A DNA stretch of 64,000 nt from Pseudomonas asiatica. GTDB lineage: Bacteria > Pseudomonadota > Gammaproteobacteria > Pseudomonadales > Pseudomonadaceae. Below the pieces are notes generated by a model, which was not told the origin of the DNA, ran no database searches, and worked only from the letters and a program-made list of their open reading frames with translations. Positions within the stretch are counted from its first letter, which is position 1. Each line of letters begins with the position of its first letter. The stretch covers positions 1,616,001 to 1,680,000 of the forward strand of contig NZ_CP157874.1 of the NCBI RefSeq assembly GCF_040214835.1. The letters are read 5' to 3'. The translations under genes were made by a program, and so were the position numbers. Below, one piece after another: positions 8,953-19,001 of the stretch.

Positions 8953-10211
8953 GCCTGCCCCAGCCGGGTTGTCACTTCCTGCATCAGGTTCGGGTCCAGT
9001 ACCTGGCAAGGCGCGACCTGCGCGTTGCTGGTGTAGAACGGCGGCAGATTTTGCGCCAGTCGAGCAACGTCCTTGGCAGTGCAGCCTGTTGGCAGCAATA
9101 CATATTGCAGGCTGGAGGGGAAGGACGGCGCGGTGTACCGTTCCAGGGTGGAGCCATAGGCGCCAAGGGTCATGACCGCCTCGCTGCCGGCCGGGTCCGG
9201 AAAACGGAGCAGGACGAATGTGCAGTAACGGGGGTGGGTGAGATGCTGGTGTGCTTCGTCGCGGACCTGTGGGTCGTCATGGTTCATCAGGTTCCAGCGC
9301 AATGCGGCGTAGCTGCGAGTGGTCTCCATGAACGCAGTGCGAATGGGGGAGCGCGTTTCGTCACCGCCCAGGCAGGCCAGCAGATTGCCGAATGGGTCCA
9401 GCAAGGCTACGGCGTTGCACGTATCTGCCGCGAGCGCTGTGTCGACCAATGGCTCGGCCAGTTCGATGCCGGGCAGGCGAGGGTCTGCACTTTTGATGCG
9501 CAGGCTCCATGGGCTCAAGCCCGCCAGGGCCTGGCGTACCAAGCTCCGGCTGGGTAGGGCGATAGGGTCTTTCAGGGCAGATGGCGGCAGGCCGGCGTTG
9601 CTGCTTTCGTCGTGCACATGGTTCACGCTGGCTTCGAACAACGAACGGGTAAGGCACATCGTTGCGGCATCGATACGTTCGCCAGCGTAGATCGGCCCTT
9701 GCGCCGGCCCGACATAGTCGCGATCAAAAGGGCTGCCGACAGCATAGTAGCCCCATGTGGCTTGCACGCGCAGACGAAGTGCGGCCGGCAGGCTGGGGAA
9801 TTCGAAGCGGCCGTCATGATTGATGCCGGCAAAGGTGTCGAGCGCACTTACCGCAACATTGAAGCCGGCAGTCAGCAAGGCACCTGCGCACATGGCGCAG
9901 GGGTCGAGCGTGGTGATGACGGTCAGTTCATGCGCGGGGGGTAGGGCAAGGCGCTGCTGGTTGTCGAAATACCAGTCGACCAGCCGGCGCTCACCATGCC
10001 CCGTTGGGTCGTGAAGCCTGAATGCGGGTTGCGCCTGGCTGGCAGAGGGCTCCAGCACGCGGTTGTGCAGGGCGACCAGTACCTTGCCAGTAGCATTTTC
10101 GATGATGCAGCCACCCACGGCGAACGTTGCTTGTCGGCTTGCCAAGAGGGCCTGGTTGGCGGCGATTGCTACCGCTTGCTGAGCGTTCTGAGTGAAGTAG
10201 TTGGCTTTCAT
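8925..10211 (-). CDS. Cytidine-deaminase-fold protein, probable two-domain
   Basis: A 428-residue protein, start ATG at 10211 (MKANYFTQNAQQ). The first ~200 residues have a deaminase zinc site: HGE (His72, Glu74) and PCAMC (Cys105, Cys108), preceded by AVGGCIIENATGKVLVALHN, the usual first strands. The second half repeats the fold pattern in degraded form (VALLDPFGNLLACLG, then RTAFMETTRSY where HxE would be, and no PCxxC), as in E. coli-type cytidine deaminase with one active and one broken domain. That reading is inference. Substrate (nucleoside, base, tRNA or other) is unknown. It converges with the cupin gene, and tRNA-Asn and tyrB lie upstream on the same strand. Confidence 0.65.
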   Translation of the reverse strand: MKANYFTQNAQQAVAIAANQALLASRQATFAVGGCIIENATGKVLVALHNRVLEPSASQAQPAFRLHDPTGHGERRLVDWYFDNQQRLALPPAHELTVITTLDPCAMCAGALLTAGFNVAVSALDTFAGINHDGRFEFPSLPAALRLRVQATWGYYAVGSPFDRDYVGPAQGPIYAGERIDAATMCLTRSLFEASVNHVHDESSNAGLPPSALKDPIALPSRSLVRQALAGLSPWSLRIKSADPRLPGIELAEPLVDTALAADTCNAVALLDPFGNLLACLGGDETRSPIRTAFMETTRSYAALRWNLMNHDDPQVRDEAHQHLTHPRYCTFVLLRFPDPAGSEAVMTLGAYGSTLERYTAPSFPSSLQYVLLPTGCTAKDVARLAQNLPPFYTSNAQVAPCQVLDPNLMQEVTTRLGQAQRSEPAAG

Positions 10212-10283
10212 GCTTGCCTGTGCTCGTCGAGGGATCTCGGACGATACAGCAGCCGTACGCTGGCATGAGGGGATAAGTGCAAC

Positions 10284-10318
10284 AAAAAACCTCCAGTGCT
10301 TGCGCATCTGGAGGTTTT
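10284..10318 (-). terminator. Rho-independent terminator after tRNA-Asn
   Basis: On the minus strand AAAACCTCCAG, an 11-base loop and CTGGAGGTTTTTT form a strong hairpin with a T-run just after the tRNA 3' end. Confidence 0.85.
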
Positions 10319-10325
10319 CAATGTT

Positions 10326-10401
10326 TGGCTCCGCGACCTGGACTCGAACCAGGGACCCAATGATTAACAGTCATTTGCTCTACCGACTGAGCTATCGCGG
10401 A
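10326..10401 (-). tRNA. tRNA-Asn (GTT)
   Basis: A 76-base cloverleaf on the minus strand beginning TCCGCGATAGCTCAGTCGG, anticodon loop CTGTTAA (anticodon GTT), TTCGAGT T-loop and encoded CCA. It lies downstream of tyrB with its own terminator. Confidence 0.97.
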
Positions 10402-10463
10402 ATCTGTGCGTATCTTACTGATTGCCTAGGGGAAGTCAAGCCACCCCTAGGCAAAACAATGAG

Positions 10464-11660
10464 TTACAGCACCTGCACGATAGCTTTGGTCACCACGTGG
10501 ATGTTGCTCTGGTTCAGCGCGGCCACGGCGATGCGGCCGGTGTCCAGCGCATAGATGCCGAACTCGTTCTTCAGGCGGGCGACCTGTTCGACGGTCAGGC
10601 CCGAGTACGAGAACATGCCAACCTGGCGGCCAACGAAGCTGAAGTCGCGGTTGGCGCCATATTCGGCCAGCAGCGAAACCATCTGCTTGCGCATGCCGTG
10701 GATGCGCTCGCGCATTTCGGCCAGCTCGGTTTCCCACATCTGGCGCAGTTCGGCGCTGTTCAGCACGGTGGCAACGATGGTTGCACCGTGGGTCGGCGGG
10801 TTGGAGTAGGTGGTGCGGATCACGCGCTTGACCTGCGACAGCACGCGGGTGCTCTCGTCCTTGGAGGCGGTGACGATCGACAGCGCACCGACGCGCTCGC
10901 CGTACAGCGAGAACGACTTGGAGAACGAGCTGGACACGAAGAACTCCAGGCCCGACTCGGCGAACAGGCGCACGGCGAAGGCGTCTTCGGCGATGCCGTC
11001 ACCGAAGCCTTGGTAGGCCATGTCGAGGAACGGCACGTGGCCCTTGGCCTTGACCACTTCCAGGACGTTTTTCCAGTCGTCCAGGCTCAGGTCGACGCCA
11101 GTCGGGTTGTGGCAGCAGGCGTGCAGCACCACGATCGAGCCGGACGGCAGGTTGTTCAGGTCTTCGAGCATGCCGGCGCGGTTGACGTCGTTGGTCGGCG
11201 CGTCGTAGTAGCGGTAGTTCTGCACCGGGAAGCCGGCCGATTCGAACAGCGCGCGGTGGTTTTCCCAGCTCGGGTCGCTGATGGCAACCACGGCGTCAGG
11301 CGACACACGCTTGAGGAAGTCGGCACCAATCTTCAGCGCGCCGGTACCGCCGACGGCCTGCACGGTAACCACGCGGCCGGCGGCCAGCAGTGGCGACTCG
11401 GCACCGAACAGCAGCTTTTGTACAGCCTGGTCGTAGGTGGCGATGCCGTCGATCGGCAGGTAGCCGCGCGAGGCGTGCTGGGCGGCACGCTGGGTCTCGG
11501 CTTCGATCACGGCGCGCAGCAGCGGAATGCGGCCTTCCTCATTGCAGTACACGCCCACGCCCAGGTTGACCTTGTCGGTACGTGGGTCGGCGTTGAATGC
11601 TTCGTTGAGGCCCAGAATAGGGTCGCGGGGTGCCAGCTCGACAGCGGAAAACAGGCTCAT
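10464..11660 (-). CDS. tyrB: Aromatic/aspartate aminotransferase (class I PLP)
   Basis: A 398-residue fold-type I aminotransferase close to TyrB/AspC. Visible family motifs are LGVGVYCNEEG at the N-terminus, the QAVGGTGAL loop, HACCHNPTGVD (Asn contacts PLP), DMAYQGFG (Asp/Tyr of the cofactor) and SSSFSKSFSLYGERVG with the Schiff-base lysine. R-rich C-terminal GMFSYSGL is also typical. Pseudomonads usually carry this gene divergent from uvrB, as here. Substrate split between aspartate and aromatic amino acids cannot be read from sequence, so the symbol is tentative. Confidence 0.9.
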   Translation of the reverse strand: MSLFSAVELAPRDPILGLNEAFNADPRTDKVNLGVGVYCNEEGRIPLLRAVIEAETQRAAQHASRGYLPIDGIATYDQAVQKLLFGAESPLLAAGRVVTVQAVGGTGALKIGADFLKRVSPDAVVAISDPSWENHRALFESAGFPVQNYRYYDAPTNDVNRAGMLEDLNNLPSGSIVVLHACCHNPTGVDLSLDDWKNVLEVVKAKGHVPFLDMAYQGFGDGIAEDAFAVRLFAESGLEFFVSSSFSKSFSLYGERVGALSIVTASKDESTRVLSQVKRVIRTTYSNPPTHGATIVATVLNSAELRQMWETELAEMRERIHGMRKQMVSLLAEYGANRDFSFVGRQVGMFSYSGLTVEQVARLKNEFGIYALDTGRIAVAALNQSNIHVVTKAIVQVL

Positions 11661-11907
11661 TGTTACCTTGGCTCTGATTGGAGTGTGATAGGACGTACAC
11701 GCTCCAGCCCGAATGCACTGAAGCGGTGCACAAACGGGGAGTCAGTATAGTGATACCGACCGGTCACCGCGACAGTCCGGCACCGCTTTTCCGGTCATTT
11801 GCGCAAATATTTTTCGACCATTGGTCTAATTGCCGGGTCCACCGTAACAAGCGCTCACAGCTGTGCCTTGAAAGCGCCCCCCGGCGGGCGCATTTGGGTA
11901 TAGACTA

Positions 11908-11923
11908 CTGGCTAAATTTACAG
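11908..11923 (+). promoter_or_regulatory. Putative LexA (SOS) box of uvrB
   Basis: CTGGCTAAATTTACAG fits the CTG-N10-CAG LexA consensus with an AT-rich centre and ends 25 bases before the uvrB ATG. uvrB is an SOS gene in many gammaproteobacteria. Confidence 0.6.
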
Positions 11924-11948
11924 TTGCTGCAACACCGCGAGGTCCGTC

Positions 11949-13964
11949 ATGTCCGAGTTCCAGCTCGTCACCCGTTTCCAGCCTGCCGGCGATCAGCCCG
12001 AGGCCATTCGCCAGATGGTCGAAGGCATCGAGGCGGGGCTGTCGCACCAGACGCTGCTCGGGGTGACCGGCTCGGGCAAGACCTTCAGCATCGCCAACGT
12101 CATTCAGCAGGTGCAGCGCCCGACCCTGGTGCTGGCGCCGAACAAGACCCTGGCCGCGCAGCTGTATGGCGAATTCAAGGCGTTCTTCCCCAACAATGCG
12201 GTGGAGTACTTCGTTTCCTACTACGACTACTACCAGCCTGAAGCCTACGTACCGTCGTCCGACACCTTCATCGAGAAGGACGCTTCGATCAACGACCACA
12301 TCGAGCAGATGCGCCTGTCGGCGACCAAGGCATTGCTGGAGCGGCGTGACGCGATCATCGTCACCACCGTGTCGTGCATCTACGGCCTGGGCAGCCCCGA
12401 GACCTACCTGAAAATGGTCCTGCACGTGGACCGCGGCGACAAGCTCGACCAGCGCGCGCTGCTGCGCCGCCTGGCCGACCTGCAATACACCCGCAACGAG
12501 ATGGACTTTGCCCGCGCCACCTTCCGCGTGCGCGGCGATGTGATCGACATCTTCCCGGCCGAATCGGACCTCGAGGCCATCCGCATCGAACTGTTCGATG
12601 ACGAGGTGGAGAACATCGCCGCCTTCGACCCGCTGACTGGCGAGGTCTTCCGCAAGCTGCCGCGTTTCACCTTCTACCCCAAGAGCCACTACGTCACCCC
12701 GCGGGAAACCCTGCTGGAGGCGGTGGAAGGCATCAAGGAAGAGCTCAAGGACCGCCTGGAGTACCTGCAGAAGGCCAACAAGCTGGTCGAGGCCCAGCGC
12801 CTGGAGCAACGCACCCGCTTCGATCTGGAGATGATCCTGGAGCTGGGCTACTGCAACGGCATCGAGAACTACTCGCGCTACCTGTCCGGGCGCCCGGCCG
12901 GGGCGCCGCCGCCCACCCTGTACGACTACCTGCCGCCCGATGCGCTGCTGGTGATCGACGAATCCCACGTCAGCGTTCCGCAAGTCGGCGCCATGTACAA
13001 GGGCGACCGCTCGCGCAAGGAAACCCTCGTCGAATATGGCTTCCGCCTGCCTTCGGCGCTGGACAACCGGCCGATGCGTTTTGACGAGTGGGAAGATGTC
13101 AGCCCGCAGACCATCTTCGTGTCCGCCACCCCGGGCCCCTACGAGGGCGAGCACGCCGGGCGTGTGGTGGAGCAGGTGGTGCGCCCCACCGGCCTGGTCG
13201 ACCCACAGGTGGAAGTACGCCCGGCGCTTACCCAGGTGGATGACCTGCTGTCGGAAATCCGCAAGCGCGTGGCACAGGGCGAGCGGGTGCTGGCCACCAC
13301 GCTGACCAAGCGCATGGCCGAAGACCTCACCGACTACCTGGCCGACCACGACGTGCGGGTGCGTTACCTGCACTCGGACATCGACACCGTCGAGCGGGTG
13401 GAGATCATCCGCGACCTGCGCCTGGGTACCTTCGACGTGCTGGTGGGCATCAACCTGCTGCGTGAGGGCCTGGACATGCCCGAGGTGTCGCTGGTGGCGA
13501 TCCTCGATGCCGACAAGGAAGGTTTCCTGCGCTCCGAGCGCTCACTGATCCAGACCATCGGCCGTGCTGCGCGTAACCTCAATGGCCGGGCCATCCTGTA
13601 TGCCGACAACATCACCGGTTCCATGCAGCGCGCCATCGACGAGACCGAGCGTCGTCGCGAGAAGCAGATCGCCTTCAACCAGGCCAATGGCATCGTGCCC
13701 AAAGGCGTGGTCAAGGACATCACCGATATCATGGAAGGCGCCACCGTGCCCGGCGCGCGCAGCAAGAAGCGCAAGGGCATGGCCAAGGCAGCGGAGGAGA
13801 GCGCCCGTTACGAGGCCGAGCTGCGCACGCCGGGCGAGATCACCAAGCGCATCAAGCAGCTGGAAGAGAAGATGATGCAGTTCGCCCGCGATCTGGAGTT
13901 CGAGGCCGCGGCGCAATTGCGCGACGAGATTGCCCAACTGCGCGAGCGGTTGATTACCAGCTGA
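11949..13964 (+). CDS. uvrB: Excinuclease ABC subunit B
   Basis: Damage-verifying helicase-like subunit of nucleotide excision repair, 671 residues as usual. The order of motifs is complete: GVTGSGKTF (Walker A), the beta-hairpin region [22 protein letters not shown] (Walker B), [28 protein letters not shown] and QTIGRAARN (helicase motifs V-VI), and a C-terminal UVR domain ([27 protein letters not shown]) that binds UvrC. It is divergent from tyrB across a 288-base region that contains a candidate LexA box. Confidence 0.98.
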   Translation: MSEFQLVTRFQPAGDQPEAIRQMVEGIEAGLSHQTLLGVTGSGKTFSIANVIQQVQRPTLVLAPNKTLAAQLYGEFKAFFPNNAVEYFVSYYDYYQPEAYVPSSDTFIEKDASINDHIEQMRLSATKALLERRDAIIVTTVSCIYGLGSPETYLKMVLHVDRGDKLDQRALLRRLADLQYTRNEMDFARATFRVRGDVIDIFPAESDLEAIRIELFDDEVENIAAFDPLTGEVFRKLPRFTFYPKSHYVTPRETLLEAVEGIKEELKDRLEYLQKANKLVEAQRLEQRTRFDLEMILELGYCNGIENYSRYLSGRPAGAPPPTLYDYLPPDALLVIDESHVSVPQVGAMYKGDRSRKETLVEYGFRLPSALDNRPMRFDEWEDVSPQTIFVSATPGPYEGEHAGRVVEQVVRPTGLVDPQVEVRPALTQVDDLLSEIRKRVAQGERVLATTLTKRMAEDLTDYLADHDVRVRYLHSDIDTVERVEIIRDLRLGTFDVLVGINLLREGLDMPEVSLVAILDADKEGFLRSERSLIQTIGRAARNLNGRAILYADNITGSMQRAIDETERRREKQIAFNQANGIVPKGVVKDITDIMEGATVPGARSKKRKGMAKAAEESARYEAELRTPGEITKRIKQLEEKMMQFARDLEFEAAAQLRDEIAQLRERLITS

Positions 13965-13974
13965 TTTTTTTACT

Positions 13975-14085
13975 GCCTGCACTGGCCTCTTCGCGGGTAA
14001 ACCCGCTCCCACAGGATCGCTGTAATCCTTGAGCTCTGCGCAGTACTGTGGGAGCGGGTTTACCCGCGAAGAGGCCGGCTCAGGC
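13975..14085. repeat. REP pair
   Basis: Canonical arms GGCCTCTTCGCGGGTAAACC and its complement, inverted over a ~37-base spacer, between the convergent uvrB and efflux genes. Confidence 0.92.
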
Positions 14086-14095
14086 GACAACCCAT

Positions 14096-15646
14096 TCAAT
14101 GGGGCTCCCCAGCCTTCAGCCCCTCTGGCAACTTGCGTGTCAACAACACCGCCACCATGCTCACCGCCAACCCGATCCCCACAAAGTGGAACGCATCGTT
14201 GTAGGCCATGATCAACGCCTGCTGGTGAGTGATCTCGCTCAACTTGCCCAGCGCCGCATTGTCATTGCCCAGCCGCTCCGCCAGTTGCGCCAACCGCTCC
14301 GCCACCTGCGGGTTGCTCGGCACCACCGCCTCCCTCAGGTAATCGAAATACACCTTCGTCCGTGCATCCAGCAGGGTGGCCAGCAGCGCAATGCCGATCG
14401 CACCGCCCAGGTTACGCAGGATATTGAACAGGCTCGACGCCGAACCCGCATCCTGCGGCTGTATATACGCCGTGGCGATCAGCGAGATGGTCACCATGAT
14501 CATTGGCTGGCCGATGGCACGGATGATCTGGATATGGTTGAACTGCGGCCCTGCAAAGTCCGGGTTGAGCACCCCCGAGCCGAAACTGGCGGCGCCGAAC
14601 AGGCAGAACCCCAGGGCACACAACACCTTGGGCGACACCACTTTCATCAGTTGCGGCACCAACGGGATCAGGAACAGCTGCGGGATACCCATCCACATGA
14701 TCACCTCGCCGATCTGCAAGGCGTTGTAGCCCTGCACCTGTGCCAGGTACAGCGGCAGCAGGTAGATCGACCCGTACAAGCCCACCCCCATGCCCAGGCT
14801 GGCGATGCTCGACAGGCCAAAGTTGCGGTTGCCGAGGATGCGCAGGTTGATCAGCGGGTGTGGCTTGGAAAACTGCAGAATCACGAAGGTGATCAGGCTG
14901 ACCAGGGCGATGCTGCCCAGGCCGACGATCAGCTGCGACTCCAGCCAGTCCTTGCGGTGGCCTTCCTCCAGGAACACCTGCAGGCAGCCAAGCCCCAGGC
15001 CCAGGGTGACGATTCCGGCGTAATCGGTGCTTTTCAGCAGTTCCCAGTGCGCGTCCTTCTTTTCCAGCCCGTACAGCAGGCCGGCGATCATCACCAGGCC
15101 CGGCGGGATATTGATGTAGAAAATGTATTCCCAACCCCAGTTCTCGGTCAGCCAGCCGCCCAGGGTAGGGCCGATGGAGGGGGCGAAGGTGGCGGTCATG
15201 GCGAACATGGCCATGCCCTTGGCGCGGTGGTGTTCGGGCAGCTTGATCAGCGTCAGGGTGAAGGCCAGCGGGATCAGCGCACCGCCGGTAAAACCCTGCA
15301 GGGCGCGGAACAGGATCATGCTCTCGAGGTTCCAGGCCATCGAGCACAACAGCGACGACAACAGGAAACCGCCGGATACCCACACCGCCAGGCGCCGCGC
15401 CGACAGCAGCTGCACCAGCCAGGCGGTGAGCGGGATCATGATGATCTCCGCGACCAGGTAAGAGGTGGAAATCCACGAGCCTTCCTCCAGCGTCGCCGAC
15501 AGCGCGCCCTGGATGTCCTTGAGCGACGAGTTGGTGATCTGGATGTCCAGCACCGCCATGAAGGCGCCGAGCATCACGCTCATTACCGCGATCCAGTCGC
15601 GCCGGGTCGGCTCGGCGGTGGGCCTGAGCAGCTGGTCACCGGCCAT
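14096..15646 (-). CDS. DHA2-family MFS drug transporter (EmrB-like)
   Basis: A 516-residue, ~14-helix inner-membrane drug:proton antiporter. The N-terminal AVLDIQITNSSLKDIQGAL segment and the LFRALQGFTGGALIPLAF motif C-like helix identify the EmrB/QacA (DHA2) family. Its start overlaps the upstream membrane-fusion gene by 11 bases, so pump and adaptor are translationally coupled. Together with an outer-membrane TolC partner (not in the window) they would form an EmrAB-TolC type tripartite pump. The substrate is unknown and no local regulator is present. Confidence 0.92.
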   Translation of the reverse strand: MAGDQLLRPTAEPTRRDWIAVMSVMLGAFMAVLDIQITNSSLKDIQGALSATLEEGSWISTSYLVAEIIMIPLTAWLVQLLSARRLAVWVSGGFLLSSLLCSMAWNLESMILFRALQGFTGGALIPLAFTLTLIKLPEHHRAKGMAMFAMTATFAPSIGPTLGGWLTENWGWEYIFYINIPPGLVMIAGLLYGLEKKDAHWELLKSTDYAGIVTLGLGLGCLQVFLEEGHRKDWLESQLIVGLGSIALVSLITFVILQFSKPHPLINLRILGNRNFGLSSIASLGMGVGLYGSIYLLPLYLAQVQGYNALQIGEVIMWMGIPQLFLIPLVPQLMKVVSPKVLCALGFCLFGAASFGSGVLNPDFAGPQFNHIQIIRAIGQPMIMVTISLIATAYIQPQDAGSASSLFNILRNLGGAIGIALLATLLDARTKVYFDYLREAVVPSNPQVAERLAQLAERLGNDNAALGKLSEITHQQALIMAYNDAFHFVGIGLAVSMVAVLLTRKLPEGLKAGEPH

Positions 15647-16691
15647 TGTGGCCTTCGTCTTCGCTGCGCAGGTCGACGGTGGCGGTCACCGACATGCCAG
15701 GGCGGATGCGCCCGTGCAGTGGGTTGTCGGCGCGGAAGGTCAGCTTGACCGGGATGCGCTGCACCACCTTGGTGAAGTTGCCGGTGGCGTTGTCGGGCGG
15801 CAGCAGGCTGAACTGCGCGCCGGAGGCGGCGAACAGGCTGTCGACCCGGCCTTCGATCGGTGTGTCGGGGTAGCTGTCGAACAGCAGTTCGGCACGCTGG
15901 CCGGGCTGCATGCGGCCGATCTGGGTTTCCTTGAAGTTGGCCTGCACCCAGATGTCTTCGTCCGGCACGATCGACAGCAGGTAGGCACCGGCCTGTACCA
16001 CCTGGCCATCGCGCGCGTTGCGCTGGCCGATGCTGCCGCTGATCGGTGCGCGGATTTCGCAGCGGGTCAGGTTCAGTTCGGCCTGGGCCAGGTCGGCGCG
16101 GGCGTTGGCGATCTGCGCGTCGAGGCGCTTGAGCTCGGCGGCCAGCGCATTGACCTGCTGGCGCTGGCTTTGCAGGTCGGCACGGGCCTTGTCGACCTGC
16201 GAGCCGGCGACATGGCTGTCTGCGGACAGGGTGGTGACCCGCTCTTCCGATACGAAACCTGGCTTGCGCAGCTTCTCGGCACGGCTCAGGTCCAGGCGCG
16301 AGCGGTCGAAGGTGGCCTGGTTGGCCGCCACCTGGGCCTGGCCGGCGGCGATCAGGCTGGCTTGCTGGGTCAGGCGGCTTTGCGCCTGCACCTGTTCGGC
16401 TTCGCGGGTGGCCAGGGCGGCGCGGGCGCGTTGCACGGCCAGTTCGAAGTCGGCGGCCTCCAGGCGCACCAGCAGGTCGCCTTTCCTGACGTGCTGGTTG
16501 TCCTCGACCCGCACCTCGTCGATGCGTGCGCCCAACTGGCTGGAAATGCGCGTGATCTCGCCCTGTACGTAGGCGTTGTCGGTACTTTCGTAGAAGCGGC
16601 CCTTGAAGTACCAGTGGCCCAGGAAGGCGAGGGCGATGACGGCCACCACGGTGAAGAAGACCAGCAGGCGGCGTTTGAGTTGGGCAGGCAT
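15636..16691 (-). CDS. HlyD-family membrane fusion protein (EmrA-like)
   Basis: Periplasmic adaptor of 351 residues with an N-terminal membrane anchor (LLVFFTVVAVIALAFLGHWYF). A barrel-sandwich half (STDNAYVQGEITRISSQLGARI) leads into a long alpha-helical hairpin (Ala/Gln-rich coiled coil, about residues 85-195), and the second half follows (RCEIRAPISGSIGQRNARDGQVVQAG). I chose the ATG at 16691 (MPAQLKRR) even though its Shine-Dalgarno is weak; longer in-frame extensions lack a better start. It is first in the two-gene operon with the EmrB-like transporter and divergent from gltX. Confidence 0.88.
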   Translation of the reverse strand: MPAQLKRRLLVFFTVVAVIALAFLGHWYFKGRFYESTDNAYVQGEITRISSQLGARIDEVRVEDNQHVRKGDLLVRLEAADFELAVQRARAALATREAEQVQAQSRLTQQASLIAAGQAQVAANQATFDRSRLDLSRAEKLRKPGFVSEERVTTLSADSHVAGSQVDKARADLQSQRQQVNALAAELKRLDAQIANARADLAQAELNLTRCEIRAPISGSIGQRNARDGQVVQAGAYLLSIVPDEDIWVQANFKETQIGRMQPGQRAELLFDSYPDTPIEGRVDSLFAASGAQFSLLPPDNATGNFTKVVQRIPVKLTFRADNPLHGRIRPGMSVTATVDLRSEDEGHNGR

Positions 16692-16834
16692 GAGGACTAT
16701 CGTTCCAGAAATGTAAATAAATTTAACAGCGGCACATGGCCGGTCGACAAGTGACGTTCGCGCCATTGCTGGAGCCCGGTGCCTGCCTCCTGCTAACATC
16801 CCGCCTTTGTTTCATCTTTCGTTCGAGACTCTCC

Positions 16835-18316
16835 ATGACCACCGTACGCACGCGTATCGCGCCATCGCCTACCGGCGACCCCCATGTCGGCACCGCCTAC
16901 ATCGCCCTGTTCAACTACTGCTTTGCCAAGCAGCACGGCGGTGAGTTCATCCTGCGCATCGAAGACACCGACCAACTGCGCTCCACGCGCGAGTCGGAAC
17001 AGCAGATCTTCGATGCCCTGCGCTGGCTCGGCATCGAATGGAACGAAGGCCCGGACGTCGGCGGCCCGCACGGCCCGTACCGGCAGAGCGAGCGTGGCGA
17101 GATCTACGCCAGGTACGCCAAGGAGCTGGTTGACGCCGGCCATGCCTTCTACTGCTTCTGCACCGCCGAAGAGCTGGAGCAGATGCGCGCCGAGCAGCAA
17201 GCCCGTGGCGAAACCCCGCGCTACGACGGCCGCGCGCTGCTGCTGAGCGCCGAGGAAGTGCAGCGCCGCCTGGACGCTGGCGAGCCGCACGTGATCCGCA
17301 TGAAAGTGCCGAGCGAAGGCGTGTGCGTGGTACCGGACATGCTGCGTGGCGATGTCGAGATCCCGTGGGACCGCATGGACATGCAGGTGCTGATGAAGAA
17401 CGACGGCCTGCCGACGTACTTCCTGGCCAACGTGGTCGACGACCATCTGATGGGCATTACCCACGTGCTGCGCGGCGAAGAGTGGCTGCCATCGGCACCC
17501 AAGCTGATCAAGCTGTACGAATACTTCGGCTGGGAACAGCCCAAGCTGTGCTACATGCCGCTGCTGCGTAACCCGGACAAGTCCAAGCTGTCCAAGCGCA
17601 AGAACCCGACCTCGGTGACTTTCTACGAGCGCATGGGCTTCATGCCCGAGGCGATGCTCAACTACCTGGGCCGCATGGGCTGGTCGATGCCGGACGAGCG
17701 CGAGAAGTTCTCGCTGGCCGAGATGGTCGAGCACTTCGACCTGTCGCGTATCTCGCTGGGCGGCCCGATCTTCGACATCGAGAAGCTGTCCTGGCTGAAC
17801 GGCCAGTGGCTGCGCGAACTGCCGGTCGAGGAGTTCGCCGCGCGCCTGCAGAAGTGGGCGTTCAACAGCGACTACATGATGAAGATCGCCCCGCACGTGC
17901 AGGGTCGGGTGGAAACCTTCAGCCAGGTTGCCCCGCTGGGTGGGTTCTTCTTCGAAGGCGCGCTGAAGCTGGACGCCAAGCTGTTCGAAAGCAAGAAACT
18001 GTCGGCCGACCAGGTACGCCAGGTGATCCAGCTGATCCTGTGGAAGCTCGAAAGCCTGCGTCAGTGGGAAAAGGAGCGCATCACCGGTTGCATCCAGGCG
18101 GTGGTAGAGGCGTTGGAGCTGAAGCTGCGTGACGCCATGCCGCTGATGTTTGCCGCCATTACCGGCCAGGCCAGCTCGGTTTCGGTACTGGATGCCATGG
18201 AAATCCTTGGCCCGGACCTGACCCGCTACCGTCTGCGCCAGGCGCTGGACCTGCTGGGTGGTGTGTCGAAGAAAGAAAACAAAGAGTGGGAAAAGCTGCT
18301 GGCCTCCATCGCCTGA
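16835..18316 (+). CDS. gltX: Glutamate--tRNA ligase
   Basis: Charges tRNA-Glu, 493 residues. Signature motifs are [17 protein letters not shown] (HIGH-type) near the N-terminus, the [11 protein letters not shown] block, and [10 protein letters not shown] (KMSKS-type) in the middle. I chose the ATG at 16835 ([12 protein letters not shown]); longer frames upstream run into the divergent promoter region. Fittingly, three tRNA-Glu genes begin a few hundred bases downstream, separated by a REP pair and their own promoter. Confidence 0.97.
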   Translation: MTTVRTRIAPSPTGDPHVGTAYIALFNYCFAKQHGGEFILRIEDTDQLRSTRESEQQIFDALRWLGIEWNEGPDVGGPHGPYRQSERGEIYARYAKELVDAGHAFYCFCTAEELEQMRAEQQARGETPRYDGRALLLSAEEVQRRLDAGEPHVIRMKVPSEGVCVVPDMLRGDVEIPWDRMDMQVLMKNDGLPTYFLANVVDDHLMGITHVLRGEEWLPSAPKLIKLYEYFGWEQPKLCYMPLLRNPDKSKLSKRKNPTSVTFYERMGFMPEAMLNYLGRMGWSMPDEREKFSLAEMVEHFDLSRISLGGPIFDIEKLSWLNGQWLRELPVEEFAARLQKWAFNSDYMMKIAPHVQGRVETFSQVAPLGGFFFEGALKLDAKLFESKKLSADQVRQVIQLILWKLESLRQWEKERITGCIQAVVEALELKLRDAMPLMFAAITGQASSVSVLDAMEILGPDLTRYRLRQALDLLGGVSKKENKEWEKLLASIA

Positions 18317-18341
18317 CAGTGGTCCCGAGGCTACAAGCCAA

Positions 18342-18418
18342 ACCTGTGGGAGCGGGTTTACCCGCGAATACGATGGTGCGTTTTCCGTCGCATTCGCGGG
18401 TAAACCCGCTCCCACAGG
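18342..18418. repeat. REP pair with very short spacer
   Basis: CCTGTGGGAGCGGGTTTACC... and its complement ...CCCGCTCCCACAGG face each other over ~15 bases downstream of gltX, in the opposite order to most pairs here. Confidence 0.9.
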
Positions 18419-18501
18419 GCTCACTGTTCAGTTTTGGCAAGGGCAGGGCGGTAAGTGATTGTTATCTGTGAAAAATTTTTTGAATATTTTGAAAAATTCG
18501 T

Positions 18502-18530
18502 TTGACAGCCCTGCAATCCGATCTTAATAT
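18502..18530 (+). promoter_or_regulatory. Strong stable-RNA promoter for the Ala/Glu tRNA operon
   Basis: TTGACA (18502-18507), 17-base spacer and TAATAT (18525-18530). It is preceded by an A/T tract (18470-18500) resembling an UP element and followed by a GC-rich discriminator (GCGCCCCG), as in stringently controlled tRNA promoters. Confidence 0.85.
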
Positions 18531-18605
18531 GCGCCCCGTCCACAGCGATGAACGAAAACGAAACGCCAGGCACCCAGCCAGCGCTTCGGTTCTAAGCGAC
18601 ATTGT

Positions 18606-18681
18606 GGGGCTATAGCTCAGCTGGGAGAGCGCCTGCATGGCATGCAGGAGGTCAGCGGTTCGATCCCGCTTAGCTCCACCA
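18606..18681 (+). tRNA. tRNA-Ala (GGC), copy 1
   Basis: A 76-base cloverleaf starting GGGGCTATAGCTCAGC, anticodon loop ATGGCAT (GGC), encoded CCA. First gene of a three-fold Ala-Glu array. Confidence 0.97.
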
Positions 18682-18753
18682 AATTCCGTCTGGCAGCCAA
18701 GGCTGTCGGGCAAGACCGGGTCCAGCAACCGGGTCTTGAGGGTAAGAAGGTTC

Positions 18754-18829
18754 GTCCCCTTCGTCTAGTGGCCTAGGACACCGCCCTTTCACGGCGGTAA
18801 CAGGGGTTCGAGTCCCCTAGGGGACGCCA
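18754..18829 (+). tRNA. tRNA-Glu (TTC), copy 1
   Basis: A 76-base cloverleaf starting GTCCCCTTCGTCTAG, anticodon TTC in CTTTCAC, encoded CCA. Confidence 0.97.
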
Positions 18830-18882
18830 GTTTTGCACAAGCGATGTTTCAGGGTGTCGCTGGGCCGAGAGGCTAGAAATCC

Positions 18883-18958
18883 GGGGCTATAGCTCAGCTG
18901 GGAGAGCGCCTGCATGGCATGCAGGAGGTCAGCGGTTCGATCCCGCTTAGCTCCACCA
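18883..18958 (+). tRNA. tRNA-Ala (GGC), copy 2
   Basis: Identical to copy 1 at 18606 by eye; same anticodon GGC and encoded CCA. Confidence 0.97.
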
Positions 18959-19001
18959 ATTTTTGCCGCGGTTCGCGCAAGCGGATCGGCACGAAGGTTA
19001 C

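Noticed and set aside
8925..10211. Deaminase-like protein as a polymorphic toxin
   Set aside because: There is no secretion or toxin-delivery domain, no immunity-like small gene next to it, and the gene has normal composition and a core-genome context.
14048..15748. A 566-codon plus-strand frame over the MFS transporter gene
   Set aside because: The minus strand encodes a full DHA2 transporter with all helices; the opposite frame is His/Gln/Arg-rich with no fold signature and begins in a REP.
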